From Branchiostoma floridae (taxonomy: Eukaryota; Chordata; Leptocardii; Amphioxiformes; Branchiostomatidae): DNA of 46,583 bases. The translations under genes were made by a program, and so were the position numbers. This document shows, in pieces, positions 42,642 through 46,583 of the stretch; the stretch's first letter is position 1; each line of letters starts with the position of its first letter. The notes beneath the pieces are model-generated. The model saw only the letters and a program-made list of their open reading frames with translations. It was not told the DNA's origin and ran no database searches. The stretch covers positions 7,385,245 through 7,431,827 of the forward strand of contig NC_049980.1 of the NCBI RefSeq assembly GCF_000003815.2. Reading direction: 5' to 3'.

Positions 42642-43736
42642 AGAGCTATAAACAACATGCTTTTGCTTCACTTCACGTTGCTTAATTGGACAGAATTTAC
42701 AATGTTGGCAAAGTATATGTATGGGAAGAACAGAATGATGGAGCAAGAAATTAATGTAATTGCAATCACATTTTCAGAGTCTTCCACTGGCTTACATTCA
42801 AGTGAAGAACCAAACAATGAGCTTTCACTTCCAGTGCAGAATGTTGCTTTTTATATTTGCTTAGGACAATTATAATGGGTTACAATGGGTTTTGATGCCC
42901 GCTTAGGCTAGCATTACATTTCCACAATAGGGCCCGGCCGGGCAGTTATGGAGAACGAAAAGTACAATATAAAAGACAACAAAAACACAAAATGGACCAA
43001 AAATAGTTCAACAGCATGCAATTATGCCTTGTATCTATTGGCATGAACTTTATCTTTTGTTTCCGCAAACAACTCAGCTGGGCCTAGGGTAAGAAATGTG
43101 ACATTGGCTTAACCCTAACGCATTGGAAAATAGCGGTGTTGGAAGACTTTAGTTTTAATTTTGGTTAGAAATGCTTGAAATATGGACCAAGAACAGAGTA
43201 ATGAAATACATATCCTAATAGTTTGTTCCATGGGACCATGATAACTAGAATTGTATTTTAATGTAAACTATGCAATTAAGATTCATAATTGTAAGTAAAA
43301 CTCATTTCAGCAGCAAGGCTGACAGGCTTTATGCAAATAAACGGTTCATTCACGATGCGATGTAAAACAGAATTAATATCATTATTATAAGATGCAAATT
43401 ATATACATCAATCAGAAAATTCTGCTATTTTACCATGAAGAATTTTGTAATCGTGAGATGTAAAACTAGGTCTAGGAGTTGGTATTTTTAGATACAAAAA
43501 GGATGTATTTATCAAGCTAATTAGTGATCAAATTATGTAATTGTCAAACAGAATTCTATATTGATAGAATATATTATAAACTGTATTTTATAAAACAACG
43601 TATGGAAGAAATTAGACAATGTGTCTATCAACCTGTATCTCAATTTATGCTGATTAATAAAAACTTTCATCATGGTGTACTCTAGAGTATTGAATTTTTA
43701 GGAATGCATTTCTCTGGGAGGTCAAAATACCATGAT
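42642..43736. other. PTER copy B 3' UTR and noncoding flank
   Basis: ATTAATGTAATTGCAATCACATTTTCAGAGTC (42750-42781) is homologous to the gene A 3' UTR at 38082-38113, so the duplication included 3' UTR sequence. AATAAA at 43336-43341 and 43656-43661 are candidate poly(A) signals. Nothing else is seen. Confidence 0.55.
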
Positions 43737-44600
43737 AGCACTATGGTCAGCCCCAGTCAACTATTGACATACCAGTACCACTGTCAGGTCCTGTGCACGA
43801 ACATATTAGTAATATAGTCAGGCCCGATAGACTAGTATATCAGTACTATAGTCAGGAACAACAGTCTTACATATCAGTAATCAGTTAGTCAAGCTCAATG
43901 GACTAACATATCAGCCATAGTCAGGTCCTGAGGACTAACATATCAGTAAAACAACACCCTTACGCATCATTACCACAAACAGTTTCAAAGGACTAACATA
44001 TCAGTACCATAGTCAGGCCCAACAGACTAACATATCAGTACCACAAACAGTTCCAATGGACTAACATATCAGTAACATGGTCAGGCCCAAAGGACTAACA
44101 TATCAGTACCACAGACAGGTCCAATGGACTAACATATCAGTAAAACAATCATGTCCAACACCCTTACGTATCAGTACCACAAACAGTTCCAATGGACTAA
44201 CATATCAGTAACATGGTCAGGCCCAAAGGACTAACATATCAGTACCACAGACAGGTCCAATGGACTAACATATCAGTAAAACAATCATGTCCAACACCCT
44301 TACGTATCAGTACCACAAACAGTTCCAATGGACTGACATATCAGTACCATGATCAGGTCCGATGGACTAACATATCAGTACCATGATTAGGTCCAATAAA
44401 CTAACATATCTGTACTACAGACAGGCCCAGTGGACTAACATATCAGTACCGTAGTCAGGCCTAATGGACTAACATATCAGTACCATAGCCAGACCCAACT
44501 GAATAACATATCAGTACCACTTGTCAGGTCCAGTGGACTAATATATCAGTACCATAGTCAGGTCCAGTTGACTAACATATCAGTACCACAGACTATCTTA
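43737..44600. repeat. ~34 bp minisatellite with a 136 bp higher-order repeat
   Basis: Around two dozen variants of GGACTAACATATCAGTACCA followed by TAGTCAGGCCCAAT. Between 44041 and ~44325 a four-unit block of 136 bp is repeated almost exactly: the phrase CCACAAACAGTTCCAATGGA recurs at 44041, 44177 and 44313. Confidence 0.9.
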
Positions 44601-44680
44601 TGTTACTCCATTGTTTCTAACTATGGTACTGAAGAGTTAGTCCATTTGATATGACTATGGTACTGATATGTTGTTGCGGT
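44601..44680. repeat. Inverted unit(s) at the end of the minisatellite
   Basis: ACTATGGTACTGAAGAGTTAGTCCA and ACTATGGTACTGATATGTT are reverse complements of the array unit, so the array reverses polarity at its right end. Confidence 0.8.
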
Positions 44681-44798
44681 GCTACATACAAGTCTATTTA
44701 CCCCTTTAGCACGTAGACAGAGATCTAAAGAAAAGCACTGAGGCAGCTGTCAGCACTACGGTCAGCAAGACGATGGAGATAGACAGCATAGAATCCTT

Positions 44799-45491
44799 CT
44801 TAGACCCCGTTCACACTCAAAAAAATGAAGCGGCTTCAACGTCGAAGCCGCTTCAACGTGCAAGCCGCTTCAAAAAAATTACGTTCACACTCATTTCAGA
44901 CAATCCGATTAATCGCACACAATTCCGTACCTGGACTTCGGGTACTTTTTTACAACATTGTTTGTAGGTTTTCTCAAACCCACTCTTAATAGTCTTATGT
45001 CATGATCCAGAGAGAAAGCTGTTCAAAGATATGCTTGTTTTTTGTGATTTTTTTTTAGCTTGCTGACTGCTGTGTTTCCTCTCTCTTCGCGTGATAAAAA
45101 AAGCTTTGTTTGCTTCCCATTCCACTTGCCTTGACCCTACAGCGATTATTTTTCTTTCCAGACATTATCATTGGGCACAAAAATCAGTAACGTGAGCAAA
45201 CCTGTCAATGTGGCGTGTGTTCCTGCTCCCGATACCTGGATATATAACCTCCAACAGGGGGTAAATCGGAAATTTGCATAGAATCTATCCCGCGTTGCGT
45301 TCACACTCGCGATTTCAGCCAAGCGGCTTGTTCACAAGTGTCTCAAACTACCTCCCAGGGATGGATTGCAAACGAGCCGGATCGGTGAAAATCCAAGCCG
45401 CTTGGAGCGTTCACACTCAAGAAAACGATCCGGATCAAGCGGCTTCGACGTTGAAGCCGCTTCATTTTTTTGAGTGTGAACGGGGTCTAAG
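44799..45491. mobile_element. ~0.69 kb inverted-repeat element, GACCCCGTTCACACTC ends
   Basis: CTTAGACCCCGTTCACACTC at the left mirrors GAGTGTGAACGGGGTCTAAG at the right, continuing through AAAAAAATGAAGCGGCTTC. GAAGCGGCTTC / GAAGCCGCTTC palindromes recur inside, together with TTCACACTC repeats at 44883 and 45299. Flanking TA on both sides could be the target duplication. No ORF recognised. Confidence 0.8.
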
Positions 45492-45510
45492 ACCTTCAAC
45501 ATGTAACATC

Positions 45511-46583
45511 TATTATCAATACCGCCAAGTTTACTGCGAGTTCGCAAGCGATACTAATTTGACAAACGATTAACGCCTCATTTTCTCCAGTTACATGTTG
45601 CTGGTAAAGCTTACCTTTGCCACTTGTTTTCGGTATCTTTTTTTGTCTCTCTTGTCATGCTAAAAACGTAATATCGTAATAGTAACACACCCCGGAATTA
45701 CACGGAGAACGGGCGCGTGGTTGGGAGGGAGTTAAAAAATACCGCCAGGAAACTTTGAAACATACACGGAAAAACACGGCACAATTAACTGCCGCTATGT
45801 ACATTTATACATCCTCTGTTGCTCCTTCCTTTCCTGTTAGTAATTGCACAAAACAAAAACCTGCATGAGCATACAAAAAGTCAGGAGAAAACGGACGTTT
45901 ACTGTCAAGAACTTTCATTTGATTTTGGTCCGTCACAACCGCTATGACGTAAAACTTTACTGCTGGCGTAGCATTAAAAATGGCGGGAAAATGGCGGCGT
46001 ACGTTCAATTTGACCCATTCAGTCGCAGATCCGGGCGATAATGCAACGGTTCTTCACATTTTTACACGATTTCCGACACGGTGTATTGGACACCTAACAT
46101 CTATTATAATAATACCGGTACGTTTACGACGATTTCTCTAGCCATACTGATTTGACAAATTGTCAACGCATCATTTTCTCCAGTTACATGTTGCTGTTAT
46201 AGGTTACCCTTGCCACTTCTTCTGTGTAACTTTTCTGCCACTCTTGTCCTGCTAAAAGCGAAATATTGTAATTGTAACACGCCGCGGAATTACACGGCGA
46301 ACGGGTGCGTGGTTGGGAGGGGGTAAAAAATACCGGTAGGAAGAAACACGGCACAATTAACTGCCGCTATGTACATCTATACATCCTCTGATGTTCCTTC
46401 CTTTTCTGTCAGTAAATGCATAAAACATAAACCTGCATGAGCATACAAAATGTCATGAGAAAACGGACGTATACTGTCAAGAATTTTCATTTAACTTCTG
46501 TCCGTCACAACCGCTATGACTTAACACTTCACTGCTAGCGTAGATATAAAAATGGCGGGAAAATGGCTGCGTACGTTCAATTT
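45511..46583. repeat. Direct duplication, period ~570-590 bp, second copy cut by the window end
   Basis: TTTTCTCCAGTTACATGTTGCTG at 45581 and 46174, TTACACGG(A/C)GAACGGG at ~45698 and ~46291, ACTGCCGCTATGTACAT in both, and AAAATGGCGGGAAAATGGC in both (45977 and 46551). The final matching block ends at 46011 and 46583. Confidence 0.85.
45976..45997 (+). promoter_or_regulatory. E2F/YY1-like motif pair, repeated in the second duplicate
   Basis: AAAAATGGCGGGAAAATGGCGG contains GGCGGGAAA (E2F-like) and two AAAATGGCGG-type YY1 motifs. The counterpart is at 46548-46570. Motif match only; it may belong to a promoter or to a repeat end. Confidence 0.3.

Noticed and set aside
43801-44600. CRISPR-like array of regularly spaced repeats
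   Set aside because: Spacers are variants of the same repeat, not unique; the context is a spliced animal genome. It is a minisatellite.

Overview
This is a 46.6 kb piece of an invertebrate animal nuclear genome. Three spliced gene loci lie among short-to-medium introns, and the noncoding sequence is dense with palindromic MITE-like repeats, tRNA-derived SINE-like pieces and microsatellites. The gene set (otoferlin-type ferlin, GLUT12-type sugar transporter, PTER) and the repeat style fit an invertebrate deuterostome. A lancelet (Branchiostoma) is my best guess, but this is inference because no species-diagnostic sequence was compared.

Region 1 (1-4.7 kb, + strand) holds only the 3' end of a ferlin gene. 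Five successive terminal exons each encode the otoferlin-type tail anchor (RPD...W...NYKW, a hydrophobic helix, YS.PGY..KK and a stop). Each has its own 3' splice acceptor, phase-2 entry, exactly 181 coding nt and its own stop codon. The rest of the ferlin lies upstream of the window.

Region 2 (4.7-17.4 kb) has no recognised host gene. A ~7.76 kb unit (7784-15540) is bounded by ~100 bp inverted repeats. It contains a six-copy ~108 bp tandem array near its right end, the 3' end of a non-LTR retrotransposon ORF, several AAGGAGG...CCTCCTT hairpins and a promoter-like cluster of motifs. It is followed by a 0.4 kb inverted-repeat element and a 1.02 kb Mutator-like foldback element with a 10 bp target duplication.

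Region 3 (20.07-29.38 kb, - strand) is a complete 13-coding-exon class III facilitative sugar transporter (609 codons, SLC2A12/GLUT12-like). Its introns are loaded with copies of a ~220 bp palindromic MITE and other repeats. A second copy of the Mutator-like element lies in opposite orientation at 31.56-32.56 kb, so the two copies flank this gene.

Region 4 (31.17-42.64 kb, + strand) is a PTER (phosphotriesterase-related, amidohydrolase-fold) locus. One complete seven-exon gene (351 aa) is followed by a second block of six exons matching exons 2-7. That block has its own stop and a related 3' UTR but no visible first exon. Some exon pairs are nearly identical while others have diverged, which suggests gene conversion or recent selective homogenisation.

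Region 5 (42.7-46.6 kb) has no recognised gene. It holds a ~34 bp minisatellite with a 136 bp higher-order repeat, a 0.69 kb inverted-repeat element and a ~0.58 kb direct duplication that runs off the window.
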